Origin: Microvirga sp. ACRRW
GTDB taxonomy: Bacteria; Pseudomonadota; Alphaproteobacteria; Rhizobiales; Beijerinckiaceae
Assembly (NCBI RefSeq): GCF_022346925.1
Contig: NZ_JAKRNJ010000002.1
Coordinates: 588,277-652,276 of the forward strand
Direction of reading: 5' to 3'
Length of the DNA stretch: 64,000 bases
Shown: positions 61,565 through 64,000 of the stretch, piece by piece
Position numbering within the stretch: the stretch's first letter is position 1
Layout of the letters: every line of letters starts with the position of its first letter
Made by a program: the position numbers and the translations under genes
The notes under the pieces: generated by a model
Database searches by the model: none
What the model saw: the letters and a program-made list of their open reading frames with translations, nothing else
What the model was told of the DNA's origin: nothing

Positions 61565-61682
61565 CCGCTTATAAGAGCCTTTTTGGCTCTTCCCCTTACA
61601 CAAGTAAATCACAGTTAAGGAATGTGTTCTCTCTGTGGCGACGAGTAAGTGGTTCCGCATCTCGTTGGAGGTATGCGCGATC

Positions 61683-61701
61683 ATTACTAAGAGATAGTAA
61701 T
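61683..61701. promoter_or_regulatory. Inverted repeat ATTACTA-N5-TAGTAAT
   Basis: Perfect 7-bp arms around a 5-base spacer. The half-site AGTAAT/ATTACT recurs at 61781-61800. Likely an operator for an unidentified regulator of the TRAP receptor or the divergent gene. Confidence 0.55.
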
Positions 61702-61714
61702 GTAAATATAGAGC

Positions 61715-61726
61715 GATACATGTATC
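61715..61726. promoter_or_regulatory. Palindrome GATACATGTATC
   Basis: Perfect 12-bp palindrome lying between the two AGTAAT/ATTACT inverted repeats. It could be a second operator type or a chance palindrome. Confidence 0.35.
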
Positions 61727-61780
61727 TGCTTTCCGACATGGCTTGTGTCTACTTTCAGACAGAGAGATGTTGTCGCAAAA

Positions 61781-61800
61781 TAGTAATGTTATCTATTACT
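61781..61800. promoter_or_regulatory. Inverted repeat TAGTAAT-N7-ATTACT
   Basis: 6-bp arms (AGTAAT and ATTACT) around a 7-base spacer, 113 bases before the TRAP receptor start. It shares half-sites with 61683-61701, and both are preceded or followed by ATAGTAATGT. Confidence 0.5.
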
Positions 61801-61903
61801 GTATTGGTCGTAAAAGCGTGATCCGAAACCCGGGCATATTGTTCTTACGGCGAATTGCCCGGCGCCTCTCCGTTGCGTAAGCAGCGACACACTCCAGAGC
61901 TGA

Positions 61904-63001
<1,098 letters not shown>

Positions 63002-63026
63002 GTCGAGGCTCGGTAAAGGCATTGGA

Positions 63027-63055
63027 AACCCGGCGTTACAAACGCCGGGTTTTTC
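63027..63055 (+). terminator. Intrinsic terminator of the TRAP receptor gene
   Basis: AACCCGGCGTT (63027-63037) and AACGCCGGGTT (63041-63051) form a perfect 11-bp stem with a 3-base loop, followed by a T run. It lies 25 bases past the stop, confirming a monocistronic transcript. Confidence 0.93.
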
Positions 63056-63164
63056 TTTTGCAACGCTGCTGCGCTTCCACCGAGGGGCTTAGGACCTTGC
63101 ATCGGAAGGCCAGAGTGATGATCTGAGATCGACATTGTCCCGGCCACGTTTGAAGAGTTCACCT

Positions 63165-64000
63165 ATGCCTCCGTTTTCCATTCTCGATCTTGCGCATATC
63201 ACCGAGGGCTCTACCGCCTCCGATGCCCTGCGCAACTCGCTCGATCTGGCGCAGCACGCGGAGGCTTTGGGTTACAACCGCTTCTGGCTCGCTGAGCACC
63301 ACAACATGGTGGGTATCGCCAGCGCCGCGACGAGCGTCGCCATCGCGCATGTGGCAGGCGGCACTAAGTCGATCCGCGTAGGGGCGGGCGGCATCATGCT
63401 GCCGAACCACTCGCCGCTCGTCATTGCCGAGCAGTTCGGCACGCTCGATGCGCTCTTTCCGGGCCGCATCGACCTTGGCGCGGGTCGCGCTCCCGGCACC
63501 GACCAGCGCACCATGCTGGCATTGCGCCGCGATCCCACGAGTGCCGACACCTTCCCGCAGGATGTATTGGAGCTGCAGGCGCTGCTCGGGCCATTGCAGC
63601 CGGGGCAGATGATCCAGGCGGTGCCGGGAACGGACAGTAACGTGCCGCTCTGGATTCTCGGCTCCAGCCTCTTCGGCTCGCAGCTCGCAGCCATGCTGGG
63701 CCTGCCTTACGCGTTCGCCTCGCATTTCGCGCCGAACGCCCTGTTCCAGGCGCTGCAAGTCTACCGTGAACGCTTCCAGCCCTCCGCGCAGCTCGACAAG
63801 CCCTATGCGATGGTCGGCGTGAACGTGATCGCCGCCGATACGGATGAGGAGGCGAAGCGTCTCTTCACCTCGGCGCAGCAGGCCTTCACCAACATGTTCC
63901 GCGGCACGCGCGGCAAGCTGCAACCGCCCATCGATGACATCGAGACCTATTGGACGCCATCCGAGAAAGCACAGGCATCCGGCATGCTCGCCTGCTCATT
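63165..64000 (+). CDS. Luciferase-like (LLM) flavin monooxygenase, 3' partial
   Basis: The frame runs from the ATG off the right edge (278 codons seen). It matches the MsnO8/YhbW group of LLM proteins: [21 protein letters not shown], then [47 protein letters not shown] and [20 protein letters not shown]. Members use FMNH2 to oxidise small molecules or are flavin carriers. The substrate is unknown. The gene is preceded by the TRAP receptor terminator, so it has its own promoter. Confidence 0.9.
   Translation, partial: MPPFSILDLAHITEGSTASDALRNSLDLAQHAEALGYNRFWLAEHHNMVGIASAATSVAIAHVAGGTKSIRVGAGGIMLPNHSPLVIAEQFGTLDALFPGRIDLGAGRAPGTDQRTMLALRRDPTSADTFPQDVLELQALLGPLQPGQMIQAVPGTDSNVPLWILGSSLFGSQLAAMLGLPYAFASHFAPNALFQALQVYRERFQPSAQLDKPYAMVGVNVIAADTDEEAKRLFTSAQQAFTNMFRGTRGKLQPPIDDIETYWTPSEKAQASGMLACS

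Overview
The window looks like a piece of chromosome from a high-G+C alphaproteobacterium of the order Hyphomicrobiales (Rhizobiales), most like Methylobacteriaceae or Microvirga. This is an inference from the style of the encoded proteins (psd-pssA pair, Atm1-type exporter, maf-yacG next to tRNA-Phe, DUF1622, TakP-like TRAP receptor, CueR-CopA). No rRNA or taxonomic marker is present. Most genes sampled by eye are roughly two-thirds G+C; a few accessory genes are near half.

Bases 1-4815 are core genome: an ABC exporter cut by the window edge, phosphatidylethanolamine synthesis (psd, pssA), maf, yacG and tRNA-Phe(GAA).

Bases 4771-29434 are a 24.6-kb island inserted in tRNA-Phe. A 47-bp direct repeat, starting at the anticodon loop and running past CCA, bounds it (attL 4771-4817, attR 29388-29434). 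A tyrosine integrase (27863-29161) and an excisionase-like gene sit at the distal end. Matching sets of TGGGGACACA arm-type repeats lie inside both ends. The cargo is a hipBA toxin-antitoxin locus with three evenly spaced operators, a small secreted protein, and a module bounded by two serine resolvases that holds a MobA/MobL-like relaxase, an exported hydrolase, an unknown gene and an exonuclease VII pair. After that come an unrecognised two-gene operon (winged-helix-like protein plus PD-(D/E)XK nuclease-like protein), a BRCT protein, and a type I restriction-modification operon with two further genes. A relaxase without mating-pair genes suggests an integrative mobilizable element. The native tRNA-Phe terminator is now stranded beyond attR.

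Bases 29435-43270 return to core genes: galE, a DoxX protein, a LolA-domain protein with a long Pro/Ala/Lys linker, purC, an alpha/beta hydrolase, DUF1622, an L,D-transpeptidase lipoprotein, a tyrosine phosphatase, copA-cueR with a textbook CueR promoter, an EEP phosphatase, a glutathione transferase, a LPS-type glycosyltransferase, RidA and tRNA-Ser(GCT).

Bases 43493-47354 are a minus-strand envelope-decoration operon (methyltransferase, gtrA, gtrB, large membrane protein) resembling phage-type gtrABC loci. Bases 47753-54867 concern amino-acid uptake and breakdown: RpiR regulator, polar amino-acid ABC receptor and two permeases with no ATPase gene, a DadA-like FAD oxidoreductase, then ornithine cyclodeaminase and arginase divergent from an Lrp/AsnC regulator. 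The remainder holds a Crp/Fnr regulator, an amidase, an NTF2-like protein divergent from an HxlR regulator, trhO-slyX, a REP-like palindromic element, a PhnA-domain protein, a TRAP receptor preceded by candidate operators, and a luciferase-like monooxygenase cut by the right edge.

The best candidate for an undescribed system is the 15711-18136 gene pair. The att-site architecture and the hipBA operator array are the clearest regulatory or structural signals.
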